Shown: piece by piece, positions 49,265-58,059 of the stretch | Layout: each line of letters opens with the position of its first letter | How positions within the stretch are numbered: the stretch's first letter is position 1 | From: Bacillota bacterium | GTDB taxonomy: Bacteria > Bacillota > Negativicutes > Sporomusales > CTSoil-080 | Reading direction: 5' to 3' | Length of the DNA stretch: 64,000 nt | Assembly: GCA_017889625.1 (NCBI GenBank) | Contig: JAGGAD010000003.1 | Location: forward strand, 1-64,000 | Notes under the pieces: model-generated | The model's input: the letters and a program-made list of their open reading frames with translations, nothing else | Database searches by the model: none | What the model was told of the DNA's origin: nothing | Translations under genes and position numbers: made by a program

Positions 49265-49280
49265 TTCACATTTATGTGAA
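49265..49280 (+). repeat. 16-base palindrome ahead of the sensory hydrogenase gene
   Basis: TTCACA-TTTA-TGTGAA is a perfect inverted repeat with a four-base centre between the GHKL ATPase and the sensory hydrogenase. A DNA-binding dimer could use it, although its half sites are in the inverse orientation of the usual Rex box TTGTGA..TCACAA. Confidence 0.5.
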
Positions 49281-49336
49281 AAAAGCGACGAATTTAGCGG
49301 TGGTAAAAATATCTAAGTGGTAAGCGTGGTGATAAA

Positions 49337-50677
49337 ATGCCAGAGTACTTTCATTCGGTTCGGCTTGATGCTGAACGGTGCAAAGGGTGTGTCACTTGCA
49401 TAAGACGATGCCCTACGGAAGCTATCCGGATCAGGGGGGGCAAAGCACGTATAATAGAGTCTCGTTGTATTGATTGTGGTGAATGCATTCGACGATGTCC
49501 AAATCACGCTAAACGGGCTGTAACTGATAATTTCATTGATTTAAAAAGATATAAATATAATATTGCCTTGCCAGCCCCGACGTTGTATGCGCAGTTTAGC
49601 CCGGATATTGGAGTAAATAAAATTCTGTGTGGACTTATCAAAATCGGGTTTGATGCAGTATATGAAGTAGCCTGTGGTGCTGAAGTCGTATCGGCAGCAG
49701 TCCGTGAATATCTCGCCCAAAATGAATATAAACGTCCGCTTATTTCATCAGCTTGTCCGGCGGTAGTTAAATTAATTCAAGTAAAATTTCCTGAACTCAT
49801 TGAACATTTGGTTCCGATAGATGCTCCGGTAGAAGTGACGGCAAAAATGGCGAGAACTGCCAGCCGAAGCGAACATAATTTAACAGATGCTGAAATTGGC
49901 ATATGGTTTATTACACCCTGTCCGGCTAAAATGACCGAGGTACGCCAGCCGTTGGGGAGTGATAAATCAGCCGTTACAGGAACTATTGCCATAACGGAAA
50001 TTTACGGCAGCCTATTAAAGGCGATTGGTGTGAGCTCTGATAATGAGGTTTGTAGCCAGGCTTCGATTGAAGGTCTGGGGTGGGCAATCGCTGGTGGCGA
50101 AACAGGGGCAGCAGCGATCAAGCGGTCCATAGTTGTGCATGAAATTCACAGCGTCAATGAAATACTTGAACAAATAACATTGGGAAAACTTAGTGATATC
50201 GACTATATCGAAGCCTTAGCCTGTGCTGGCGGGTGCATTGGCGGGCCTCTTACTGTTGAAAACCGGTTTATTGCGGAAAATAACATGCGGAAACGATTGG
50301 AAAAAATGGGCTCAGAAAGAGGAAAAATTCGATTACCTGTAGATTCTAGTAAATTATTGGCGCAAGTAAAACGTGAGTTTGAACCTCGTTCCAGCTTCCG
50401 GCTTGACGAAGATATTGTTAAAGCGATGAAGAAAATTGAACTCATGCAGGAAACCATGCATAAGTTGCCAGGGCTGGACTGCGGTTCTTGTGGCTCGCCA
50501 AATTGTCAGGCGTTAGCGGAAGACATTGTTCAAGGTGGGGCCAGTGAAACTGATTGTGTCTTTAAATTGCGGGAACGGGTGCGTGATTTAGCTAAAGAAA
50601 TGATTGATTTGGCGGAAAAAGTACCTCAATCAATGCCAAAATATGATCCGGAGCGGGACGGGGGCGATGGAATATGA
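49337..50677 (+). CDS. Sensory-type [FeFe]-hydrogenase-like protein (HydS/HfsB group)
   Basis: A 446-residue protein with two N-terminal [4Fe-4S] ferredoxin motifs (C15-x2-C18-x2-C21-x3-C25; C44-x2-C47-x2-C50-x3-C54), an H-cluster-like domain and a C-terminal Fe-S motif (LDCGSCGSPNC..., near 384-412). All four H-cluster Cys ligands align: SSAC140P, PC195PAKM, AC296AGGC300IGG. The proton-relay Cys of normal hydrogenases (TSCCP) is Ala here (SSACP). Together with the PAS-free short form, that points to a sensory or low-turnover hydrogenase, not a main H2 producer. It is flanked by regulatory genes. Confidence 0.85.
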   Translation: MPEYFHSVRLDAERCKGCVTCIRRCPTEAIRIRGGKARIIESRCIDCGECIRRCPNHAKRAVTDNFIDLKRYKYNIALPAPTLYAQFSPDIGVNKILCGLIKIGFDAVYEVACGAEVVSAAVREYLAQNEYKRPLISSACPAVVKLIQVKFPELIEHLVPIDAPVEVTAKMARTASRSEHNLTDAEIGIWFITPCPAKMTEVRQPLGSDKSAVTGTIAITEIYGSLLKAIGVSSDNEVCSQASIEGLGWAIAGGETGAAAIKRSIVVHEIHSVNEILEQITLGKLSDIDYIEALACAGGCIGGPLTVENRFIAENNMRKRLEKMGSERGKIRLPVDSSKLLAQVKREFEPRSSFRLDEDIVKAMKKIELMQETMHKLPGLDCGSCGSPNCQALAEDIVQGGASETDCVFKLRERVRDLAKEMIDLAEKVPQSMPKYDPERDGGDGI

Positions 50678-51015
50678 CGATAGGAGAAATTATTAATAAG
50701 CTATCCCTTAACGAGGTGGCAACAGCGACTGGATTAGATAAAAATATAAAGAAAGGCTATGTTTCTGACTTGTTAAGCAACGTTATGGCTTTTGCCAGTG
50801 CGGATAGTATATGGATAACCATGCAGGGCCATCAAAATGTAGTAGCTGTAGCCGTGCTGGCCGGATTGGCTGCTGTAATTATTGCCGGCGGTGTAAAACC
50901 GGAAGTTGAAACTGTGGACAAGGCTGTTTCGGAAGGCGTTATTCTTTTAACTACCAATTTATCGTCATTTGAAGTTGTGGGCAGACTGTATGAACTTGAC
51001 GTCAGGGGTGAGTAA
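50674..51015 (+). CDS. DRTGG-domain protein (second copy)
   Basis: A 113-residue relative of the first DRTGG gene, more diverged. It reads ADSIWITMQGHQNVVAVAVLAGLAAVIIAGG and ILLTTNLSSFEVVGRLYEL. It overlaps the hydrogenase-like gene by four bases (ATGA) and the PHP gene by one base (TAATG), so all three are co-translated. Likely regulatory, ligand unknown. Confidence 0.75.
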   Translation: MTIGEIINKLSLNEVATATGLDKNIKKGYVSDLLSNVMAFASADSIWITMQGHQNVVAVAVLAGLAAVIIAGGVKPEVETVDKAVSEGVILLTTNLSSFEVVGRLYELDVRGE

Positions 51016-51755
51016 TGCGGCGATTTGTGGCGGATCTCCATGTCCATTCGCTACTGTCGCCTTGTGCTGCTGTTGAGATGACACCGCGTAATATAATTTG
51101 GCATGCAACAAGAAATGGGATTGATATTGTGGCGATAGCTGATCATAATTCTGGGGCGAATATCCGTGCGGCGCAAGAAGCTGCTCGTAATATGGCAGTA
51201 ACCGTACTGCCGGCAATGGAAGTTGAAACCAAAGAAGAAGTCCATTTGTTGACCCTATTTAATAATTTGAACGAGTTATTGGCCTGGGAAGCTATTGTTA
51301 AAGCCCATTTGCCGGAAAAAGTAAATAATGCTGACAAATTTGGCGGTCAATTTGTCGTTGATGCAGAAGATAACTTGGTGGCAATTGAAGAAAGATTACT
51401 ATTAACCTCTAGCTCGCTAGGGGTTAAAGACGTTGCCAACAAAGTTGCTGAGTTGGGGGGGCTGTGTATTGCTAGTCATGTCGATCGCCCAAGCTACAGC
51501 ATAGTATCACAACTAGGATTTATACCGCCTGATGTTAATTTGGCAGCGCTTGAATTATCATCGCTGTTGAAGCGTGATGCGATGTTAAACAAATTTCCTG
51601 ATTTAAAAAAATGGCCGCTAATCATGTCATCAGATGCGCATGCTATAGATAGATTTATTAATGGTCCTAAAACAGTTTTTTGGTTAGAATATCCAAACTT
51701 AGCTGAAATAAAAAAAGCACTGGCTGAAGGAAGAATAAGTTGGCTGCAGGCGTGA
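51015..51755 (+). CDS. PHP-domain phosphoesterase
   Basis: A 246-residue PHP metal hydrolase. Ligand motifs: DLHVHSLLSPC (7-17), IADHNSG (42-48), MEVETKEEVH, SHVDRPS and SSDAHAI. It lies inside the hydrogenase operon and is coupled to the DRTGG gene. PHP proteins of this type hydrolyse phosphoesters of small molecules or nucleic acid ends. The hydrogenase context suggests a small-molecule or protein-phosphate signal, which is inference. Confidence 0.83.
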   Translation: MRRFVADLHVHSLLSPCAAVEMTPRNIIWHATRNGIDIVAIADHNSGANIRAAQEAARNMAVTVLPAMEVETKEEVHLLTLFNNLNELLAWEAIVKAHLPEKVNNADKFGGQFVVDAEDNLVAIEERLLLTSSSLGVKDVANKVAELGGLCIASHVDRPSYSIVSQLGFIPPDVNLAALELSSLLKRDAMLNKFPDLKKWPLIMSSDAHAIDRFINGPKTVFWLEYPNLAEIKKALAEGRISWLQA

Positions 51756-51828
51756 TGGTAGGAGAGCTTTTTAAACCTGTTGTTCGGCTAGCGAAAAATT
51801 GGAGAAAAGTATTTGTAAGGAGGATATT

Positions 51829-52326
51829 ATGAGTAACGAACAAGCTAATAACTGTTGCGGGGATAATGCTCACGGCCAATTTCAAAAACTTGATCAAATT
51901 CTAACAGAATATCAAGACCAAAAAGGCGCGCTTATTCCTGTGTTGCAAGAAGCACAAAATATCTACGGCTATCTGTCAAAAGAAGTAATTGATCGGATTG
52001 GTAAAAAGATGGCGATTCCTACAAGCCAAATTTATGGGGTAGCTACCTTTTATTCGCAATTTCACTTAAAAGCGCGCGGACGGAATATAATTCGGGTATG
52101 CCAGGGGACGGCCTGTCATGTACGTGATGCTAAAACGATATTAAGGGCACTGGAAGATAATCTAAAAATATCGGCGGGAGAAACTACTACTGATCGTAAA
52201 TTTACGCTGGAAACAGTGGCGTGCATTGGGGCTTGTGGTTTGGCACCAGTGTTAATGGTTAATGATGATACTCATGGTCGTCTGACCCCAGAGGCTATAC
52301 CCGATATTTTAGCTAGATACTTGTAA
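51829..52326 (+). CDS. hndA: NADH/NADP-linked hydrogenase subunit HndA (NuoE-like [2Fe-2S] protein)
   Basis: A 165-residue thioredoxin-like [2Fe-2S] subunit, homologous to NuoE. Ligands: CQGTAC (Cys 91 and 96 approximately) and CIGAC (about 132 and 136). The N-terminal helical region (ILTEYQDQKGALIPVLQEAQ) is typical. The ATG follows AAGGAGG; the longer frame starting 10 codons earlier has no ribosome binding site. First of the HndABCD set in which NAD(P)H and ferredoxin exchange electrons with H2. Confidence 0.92.
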   Translation: MSNEQANNCCGDNAHGQFQKLDQILTEYQDQKGALIPVLQEAQNIYGYLSKEVIDRIGKKMAIPTSQIYGVATFYSQFHLKARGRNIIRVCQGTACHVRDAKTILRALEDNLKISAGETTTDRKFTLETVACIGACGLAPVLMVNDDTHGRLTPEAIPDILARYL

Positions 52327-52331
52327 AAATT

Positions 52332-52889
52332 ATGTGGGAGTTAGCTTTGCATATTTTGGATTTAGTGCAAAACTCAATTGAAGCAGGGGCTGGACGCGTA
52401 CTATTGGAAATTGTTGAAGACGAAGCTAAAGATTTACTACTGATTCGGGTAACCGACGATGGCAAAGGCATGGATGAGGAAACTCGACAAAAGGTCACTG
52501 ATCCTTTTGTCACCAGCCGTACGACAAGGCGAATCGGGCTTGGTTTACCACTTATTGATATGTCAACTAAGCAGTGCGATGGCTACTTAAAAATTAAATC
52601 TGAACTTGGTAAAGGAACAATTATTGAGGCCGCCTATTGTTATAGTCATATAGATCGTCCGCCGTTAGGAAATATGGTAGATACAATTAAAACTTTGGTT
52701 ATAGTTAATCCCAAGCTGGATTTTAATTACTGTCATTTCGTCAATGGTCGGGTGTTTATACTATCCACCCGGGAAATCTCAACAATATTGGGAGAAATGC
52801 CGTTTACTCACCCGGATTTTATTATATGGCTTGACGCCTTTTTGGCGGATAACTTTGATAATTTGTATGGAGGTAGAGAAAGCGAATGA
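52332..52889 (+). CDS. GHKL ATPase, histidine-kinase-like catalytic domain
   Basis: A 185-residue protein with an HATPase_c domain at its N-terminus: N-box HILDLVQNSIEAGA, G1 VTDDGKGMDEE, F-box DPFVTSRTTR, G2 IGLGLPLI and GKGTI. There is no phosphoacceptor His domain and no sensor domain. A C-terminal domain (about 115-185) of unknown fold follows. It lies between hndA and hndB, a placement seen in other Firmicutes hydrogenase clusters. A regulatory kinase role is likely but the target is unknown. Confidence 0.85.
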   Translation: MWELALHILDLVQNSIEAGAGRVLLEIVEDEAKDLLLIRVTDDGKGMDEETRQKVTDPFVTSRTTRRIGLGLPLIDMSTKQCDGYLKIKSELGKGTIIEAAYCYSHIDRPPLGNMVDTIKTLVIVNPKLDFNYCHFVNGRVFILSTREISTILGEMPFTHPDFIIWLDAFLADNFDNLYGGRESE

Positions 52890-53251
52890 AAACCATTGAG
52901 GACTTAAAGCGGATGCGAGAGCAGTTTCAGGCCGAAAATAGTATTCGACAAACTGGCGGAATACAAGTAATAGTAGGAATGGGCACATGTGGGATTGCGG
53001 CTGGGGCTCGGGAGGTCATGACTGCTATCCTGGGAGAGATTGCGAGACGTAACTTGAAAAATGTTACGGTACGGCAAACCGGGTGCATCGGTATGTGTGA
53101 GCAAGAAGTGTTGGTTGATGTTGTACGCCCTGGAGAACCGCGGATCACTTATGGTAAAGTAACCGTTGCCAGTGTTCCTAAGATAATTGGGGAACATGTG
53201 GTTAATGGGCGAATTATTGAGGATTTAGTTGTCGGAAAAATTGCCGATTAG
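52886..53251 (+). CDS. hndB: Hydrogenase subunit HndB ([2Fe-2S] thioredoxin-like ferredoxin)
   Basis: A 121-residue [2Fe-2S] ferredoxin of the thioredoxin fold. MGTCGIAAGAREVM near 32-45 and TGCIGMCEQEVLVDV near 66-80 supply four Cys (C-x~11 and C-x3-C). Related to the N-terminus of HndC/NuoF. Four-base overlap with the ATPase gene (ATGA). Electron relay between HndC and the other subunits is the expected role. Confidence 0.9.
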   Translation: MKTIEDLKRMREQFQAENSIRQTGGIQVIVGMGTCGIAAGAREVMTAILGEIARRNLKNVTVRQTGCIGMCEQEVLVDVVRPGEPRITYGKVTVASVPKIIGEHVVNGRIIEDLVVGKIAD

Positions 53252-53273
53252 CTGAGGCGATAGGAGGTAAAAC

Positions 53274-55064
53274 ATGCAATACATCAGAGCGCATGTACTG
53301 ATTTGTGCTGGTACTGGTTGTACCGCATCGGGATCGAAAAAGCTAGAAGCCGCCTTACATGAAGAACTAGTCAAAAAAGGCTTGGACAAAGAGATTAAAA
53401 TAGTTGAAACTGGTTGCCATGGCTTTTGTGAAGCAGGTCCACTGGTGATCATTTATCCGGAAGGAACTTTCTATGTCCGCGTTAAGGAAGAAGACGTACC
53501 GGAATTAGTTGAAAGCCATTTATATAAAGGGCGGGTTGTTGAGCGGTTATTATATAAAGAACCAGTTACGCATGAAAGCGTGCCTAACTACAATGAACTT
53601 GGTTTTTATAAAAAACAGCGGAGGATGGTCCTGGGCAATTGTGGACATATAAATCCGGAGATTATTGGTGATTACATTGCTAATGGCGGGTATGAAGCGC
53701 TAGCTAAGGTTTTAACAAGTATGTCAAGCGGCGCGGTTGTCAATGAAATAAAACAGGCTGGACTGCGTGGCCGCGGTGGCGGTGGTTTTCCTACTGGAAT
53801 GAAGTGGGAATTTACTCAAAAGGCAACGGGCGATAAAAAATATGTAGTATGTAACGCTGACGAAGGCGATCCGGGGGCGTTTATGGATCGCAGCATCCTC
53901 GAAGGTGATCCGCACCGGGTTATTGAAGGAATGACGGTTTGTGGATATGCAATTGGAGCGGATGAAGGCTATCTATATGTACGAGCTGAATATCCTTTAG
54001 CGATAAAACGGCTTACAATTGCTATTGCCCAAGCTGAAGAATTGGGCCTTCTAGGAGAAAATATTTTTAATTCTGGGTTTAATTTTCATTTAAAAATAAA
54101 AGAAGGTGCTGGCGCATTTGTTTGTGGTGAAGAAACAGCACTATTGGCATCGATTGAAGGCAAACGCGGTATGCCTCGGCCCCGCCCGCCATTTCCGGCG
54201 ATATCCGGGTTATGGGGGAAACCTACTAATATAAATAACGTTGAAACCTTTGCCAATATTCCGCAAATTATCAATAATGGTGCGGCTTGGTATGCTGCTA
54301 TCGGAACCGAAAAAAGCAAAGGTACCAAAGTATTTGCTTTAACAGGACGCATTAATCATACGGGATTAGCAGAAGTTCCGATGGGGATAACCATGCGCGA
54401 AATAATATTTGATATTGGTGGCGGTATTCCTGACGGTAAAAATTTTAAGGCGGTTCAAATCGGCGGGCCGTCCGGCGGCTGTTTACCAAAAGAACTCCTA
54501 GATTTGCCGGTAGACTATGACTCCCTTGTTCAGGTTGGTGCAATGATGGGATCCGGTGGGTTGGTTGTTATGGATGAAACTACGTGCATGGTAGATTTGG
54601 CTAAATTTTTTCTTGCTTTTACCCAATCTGAGTCCTGTGGTAAATGTACTCCTTGTCGTGAAGGAACTATGCGGATGTTGGAAATACTTACTCGCATAAC
54701 AGATGGTGAAGGTAAAGTTGGCGATATTGAACTACTAGAAGAACTGGCTCGCAATATTAAGAATACCGCGCTTTGCGGCCTTGGCCAAACTGCGCCAAAT
54801 CCAGTGTTGAGCACACTTAGATATTTTCGTCAAGAATATGAAACTCATATTAATGAAAAACGTTGTCCGGCTGGCGTTTGCAGTGCGTTAACTGGGTACA
54901 AAATAACAGACAAATGTATAGGTTGTGGCTTATGCAAGAAAACTTGTCCCGCTGAAGTTATTAGTGGAGAACTTAAAGGCCGTCATACCATAGATCAAGA
55001 GAAATGTATCAAATGCGGCGATTGCGCCGCTAAATGCCCATTAAAAGCCATAATCAAAGGCTAA
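53274..55064 (+). CDS. hndC: NAD(P)H-binding hydrogenase subunit HndC (NuoF-like)
   Basis: Flavin subunit that oxidises or reduces NAD(P)H. 596 aa. Order: [2Fe-2S] thioredoxin-like domain (about 1-100, GTGCTASGSKKLE, TGCHGFCEAGP), NADH- and FMN-binding NuoF core (GLRGRGGGGFPTGMKWEF, NADEGDPGAFMDR, ICGEET-like FVCGEETALL), SLBB-type region, the [4Fe-4S] site ESCGKCTPCREGT, and two C-terminal ferredoxin clusters (CIGCGLCKKTCP, CIKCGDCAAKCP). ATG after AGGAGG. FMN and many clusters fit a bifurcating subunit, but bifurcation is inferred, not shown. Confidence 0.95.
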   Translation: MQYIRAHVLICAGTGCTASGSKKLEAALHEELVKKGLDKEIKIVETGCHGFCEAGPLVIIYPEGTFYVRVKEEDVPELVESHLYKGRVVERLLYKEPVTHESVPNYNELGFYKKQRRMVLGNCGHINPEIIGDYIANGGYEALAKVLTSMSSGAVVNEIKQAGLRGRGGGGFPTGMKWEFTQKATGDKKYVVCNADEGDPGAFMDRSILEGDPHRVIEGMTVCGYAIGADEGYLYVRAEYPLAIKRLTIAIAQAEELGLLGENIFNSGFNFHLKIKEGAGAFVCGEETALLASIEGKRGMPRPRPPFPAISGLWGKPTNINNVETFANIPQIINNGAAWYAAIGTEKSKGTKVFALTGRINHTGLAEVPMGITMREIIFDIGGGIPDGKNFKAVQIGGPSGGCLPKELLDLPVDYDSLVQVGAMMGSGGLVVMDETTCMVDLAKFFLAFTQSESCGKCTPCREGTMRMLEILTRITDGEGKVGDIELLEELARNIKNTALCGLGQTAPNPVLSTLRYFRQEYETHINEKRCPAGVCSALTGYKITDKCIGCGLCKKTCPAEVISGELKGRHTIDQEKCIKCGDCAAKCPLKAIIKG

Positions 55065-55091
55065 TTTATATAAAAAAGCGTGGTGATGATA

Positions 55092-56819
55092 ATGGAATTG
55101 GTAAAGGTTACAATTGATGGACGACAGATAGAAGTAGCAAAAACGACGACTGTTCTTGAAGCCATACAAAAAGCTGGTATAAAAATACCGACGTTGTGCT
55201 ATCATCCGGAACTTAGGCCGGAAGGTGCCTGTAGGGTATGCATGGTTGAAGTCGAAGGTGCTCGCAGTTTAGTAGCATCATGTGTTTACCCTGTAAGCCA
55301 AGGTATGGTGGTTAGAACGAATACTGCGGCGGTACGCGAGGCCAGACGGATGGTGGTTGAGTTATTACTTGCTAATCATCCCAAGGATTGTTTTACGTGT
55401 GCACGTAATTTAAACTGTGAACTGCAAACTATTGCTGCGGATTTGGGATTAAGGGGCATTCGGTTTGAAGGAAAAAGAAAAAGTATACCAATTGATGCTA
55501 ATAATCCATCTTTGGTTAGAGAACAGGAAAAATGTATTTTGTGTGGTCGCTGCATTAGGGCTTGTAGTGAACGACAAGGAGTACATGTATACAGCTTTGT
55601 TAAGCGTGGGTTTAATACCAATGTTGCACCGGCCTTTGAAGTTGGATTGGATAAGGCCCCCTGCACTTTTTGTGGTCAGTGTGCGACTGTTTGTCCTACC
55701 GCAGCGATTGTCGAAAAAGATGATACGAGAGAAGTGTGGCAGGCGATCAGCGATTCGACTAAACATGTTGTGGTACAGACCGCTCCGGCGGTACGGGTAG
55801 CACTTGGGGAAGCCTTGGGGATGGGGCCGGGTAGCGTTGTTACCGGTAAAATGGTGGCGGCATTGCGCAATCTTGGGTTTAATCGTGTATTTGATACCGA
55901 TTTCACTGCTGATCTTACTATCATGGAAGAAGGATACGAATTTATTAGTCGCTTGAATAATGGTGGGAAACTTCCGATGATTACTTCCTGTAGTCCGGGA
56001 TGGGTAAATTTTGTTGAAATAATGTATCCTGAGCTGTTAGGACACTTATCAACCGCTAAATCGCCACAGCAAATGTTTGGTGCTTTGGTAAAAACTTATT
56101 ATGCAGAAAAAAGTGGTATTAAACCGCAAGATATTGTATCAGTTGCGATTATGCCATGTACTGCTAAAAAGGCTGAAGCAGCCCGCGAAGAAATGGATTC
56201 GACCGGCTGTGGCCCAGATGTTGACTTTGTACTGACTACTCGGGAACTGGCCCGGATGATTAAAGAAGCTGGCATTGATTTTAGTAGTCTGACCGCTGAA
56301 CAATTTGATGCCCCACTCGGTATTTCTACAGGGGCTGGAGTAATCTTTGGAGCTACTGGCGGAGTTATGGAAGCGGCTCTGAGAACGGTAGTGGAAGTTG
56401 TAACCGGAAAAGAATTGGATTGCCTGGAGTTTCATGCTGTACGAGGTCTGAATGGAGTAAAGGAAGCTGAAATTCCAGTAGGCGATTTAAAAGTAAAATT
56501 AGCGGTAACCCATACGTTGTCTAACGCTAGAAAGTTGTTAGATAAAATTAATAGCGGCGATGCTGACTATCATTTTATTGAAATTATGGCTTGCCCCGGC
56601 GGCTGCATTGGCGGGGGTGGACAGCCTTATGCCAGTTGCGGGGACATAAGACAAAAACGACTTAATTCTATTTATGAATGTGATCAATGCAGTTCACTTA
56701 GAAAATCACATGAAAATCCGGCGGTAAAAGAACTTTACGATACATGGCTGGGTAAGCCGCTAGGGGAAAAATCCTATCAAATATTGCATACGCACTATCA
56801 TCCCCAACAGAGGGGGTAG
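55092..56819 (+). CDS. hndD: Catalytic [FeFe]-hydrogenase subunit HndD
   Basis: H2-forming/consuming subunit of the Hnd complex. 575 aa. N-terminal [2Fe-2S] (C36, C47, C50, C64), His/Cys [4Fe-4S] (H96, C100, C103, C109), two ferredoxin clusters (C148-C158, C191-C201), then the H-cluster domain: MITSCSPGW (C300), MPCTAKK (C356) and ACPGGCIGGGG. The L1 motif is TSCSP rather than TSCCP, so the residue after C300 is Ser301; this variant is, to my memory, found in other Hnd-type enzymes. C-terminal extension includes YECDQCSSLRKSHENPAVKEL. ATG at 55092 with GGTGAT upstream; ATG 55086 is an alternative. Confidence 0.95.
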   Translation: MELVKVTIDGRQIEVAKTTTVLEAIQKAGIKIPTLCYHPELRPEGACRVCMVEVEGARSLVASCVYPVSQGMVVRTNTAAVREARRMVVELLLANHPKDCFTCARNLNCELQTIAADLGLRGIRFEGKRKSIPIDANNPSLVREQEKCILCGRCIRACSERQGVHVYSFVKRGFNTNVAPAFEVGLDKAPCTFCGQCATVCPTAAIVEKDDTREVWQAISDSTKHVVVQTAPAVRVALGEALGMGPGSVVTGKMVAALRNLGFNRVFDTDFTADLTIMEEGYEFISRLNNGGKLPMITSCSPGWVNFVEIMYPELLGHLSTAKSPQQMFGALVKTYYAEKSGIKPQDIVSVAIMPCTAKKAEAAREEMDSTGCGPDVDFVLTTRELARMIKEAGIDFSSLTAEQFDAPLGISTGAGVIFGATGGVMEAALRTVVEVVTGKELDCLEFHAVRGLNGVKEAEIPVGDLKVKLAVTHTLSNARKLLDKINSGDADYHFIEIMACPGGCIGGGGQPYASCGDIRQKRLNSIYECDQCSSLRKSHENPAVKELYDTWLGKPLGEKSYQILHTHYHPQQRG

Positions 56820-56837
56820 GTAAGGATGGTTATTAGT

Positions 56838-56877
56838 AAAATCAACCGGAGAATAAACGTTTCTTCGGTTGATTTTT
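56838..56877 (+). terminator. Terminator of the hydrogenase operon
   Basis: AAAATCAACCGGAG / CTTCGGTTGATTTT stem with an AATAAACGTTT loop and T-rich tail, 19 bases after hndD. It separates hndD from rex. Confidence 0.88.
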
Positions 56878-57045
56878 ATATATATTTATATATTATTCTT
56901 ATAATGTAAACGCCTATGGGTTAATAGTAGACAACAATTTTAATATTGTATATAATAATTAAAGCGTAATTGAATGATTAGGGTGAAGAATACTGTTTAT
57001 TAATATGTTTTATAAAAATGGTTTTTAGTTTGGGGAGGGCTTAAT

Positions 57046-57684
57046 TTGAAAAATAATGCGGAGGTTTCGAAAGCTACGGTGGATAGATTGCCGTTGTATT
57101 TTCGTACTTTACGCCAAGTACAAAGCGAGGGAATTGATATTATTTCTTCGGAAGAACTAGGGCGGCGCATTGGAGTAACACCAGAGCAAATTCGTAAAGA
57201 CTTAGCATCCTTTGGTGAGTTTGGCAAAAAAGGTGTAGGCTATTTTGTGCGGGAGTTAATTCGAAATATCAGTGAAATTTTGGGCCTTCATCGAAATTGG
57301 AATATTGCTATAATTGGCGTAGGCCATTTAGGCTGGGCGTTAGCTAATTATCGCAGTTTAAATTCGATCGGTTTTACAGTTGCGGCGTTATTGGATGCTG
57401 ATTCAGCTAAAATTGGTCAGCGCGTAAATGGAATTGAAGTTTCAGATATGAGCGATCTGGAGCAAGTAATAAAAGACCAAGACATACATATTGGAGTCAT
57501 TACTGTACCGGCTAATGTAGCGCAGCAAACCGCGGAACGGTTAGTGGCTGCTGGAGTTCGTGGAATTTGGAATTTCGCTCCGGTTGTACTAAAAGTTCCT
57601 GACGACATTCGGTTGGTTAGTGAAGATTTGTCAGTCGGACTAAGCAGTATTTCGTATTATTTGTCACGCGTTGCGAGAGAATAA
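57046..57684 (+). CDS. rex: Redox-sensing transcriptional repressor Rex
   Basis: Senses NADH/NAD+ and represses fermentation and hydrogen genes when NADH is low. 212 aa. N-terminal winged helix (about 12-75, ATVDRLPLYFRTL, GVTPEQIRKDLASFGEFGKKGVGY) and a Rossmann NAD(H) domain with IIGVGHLGWALANY and a C-terminal domain-swap helix (SISYYLSRVAR). TTG start after GGGGAGGG. It directly follows the hydrogenase operon, an expected target, though I found no clean TTGTGA-type Rex box in the operon leader. Confidence 0.96.
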   Translation: MKNNAEVSKATVDRLPLYFRTLRQVQSEGIDIISSEELGRRIGVTPEQIRKDLASFGEFGKKGVGYFVRELIRNISEILGLHRNWNIAIIGVGHLGWALANYRSLNSIGFTVAALLDADSAKIGQRVNGIEVSDMSDLEQVIKDQDIHIGVITVPANVAQQTAERLVAAGVRGIWNFAPVVLKVPDDIRLVSEDLSVGLSSISYYLSRVARE

Positions 57685-57902
57685 GTTTAAATAAGGTTTA
57701 GGGATGTAAAGCAGGAAAATTTGGTATTTACTCAGAATATATTAGACGATAGGCATGGGTGTATGCTGAATACTGCGTGGTGAAAAACCATTACTCAAAA
57801 AGATCAATATGGATGAAACTATGCGTATACTAGGAATGACGTTTGCTGGTTGCGAATACACTTTTAGTGGTGGCTTGCGTGAGTAGTTGGACGTTATAGG
57901 CC
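57685..57902. other. Intergenic region after rex
   Basis: About 220 bases with no gene I can support. A 25-codon frame at 57809-57886 (MDETMRILGMTF...) has a poor ribosome binding site. The stretch ends at the large hairpin that follows, so a small transcript that uses that terminator is possible. No riboswitch motif was recognised. Confidence 0.35.
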
Positions 57903-57955
57903 TGCACCTGGCGTTATTTTGCGTAGACAAAGTATACCAGGTGCATTTTATTTTG
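57903..57955 (+). terminator. Terminator before mmdA
   Basis: TGCACCTGG / CCAGGTGCA with a 25-base inner loop and a TTTTATTTTG tail. It closes the rex unit about 105 bases before mmdA. Confidence 0.75.
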
Positions 57956-58059
57956 TTTGCACTTATGACAATATGCCAGTGTCAAAGTGGGGCATTATAA
58001 ATATATGTTGAAAAAGATTAAGATGTAATGGTTGAAGTGATAGTTTTTGGAGGTGCAAT

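Noticed and set aside
57809-57886. A 25-codon frame between rex and mmdA
   Set aside because: Poor ribosome binding site and no recognisable features; too short to support.
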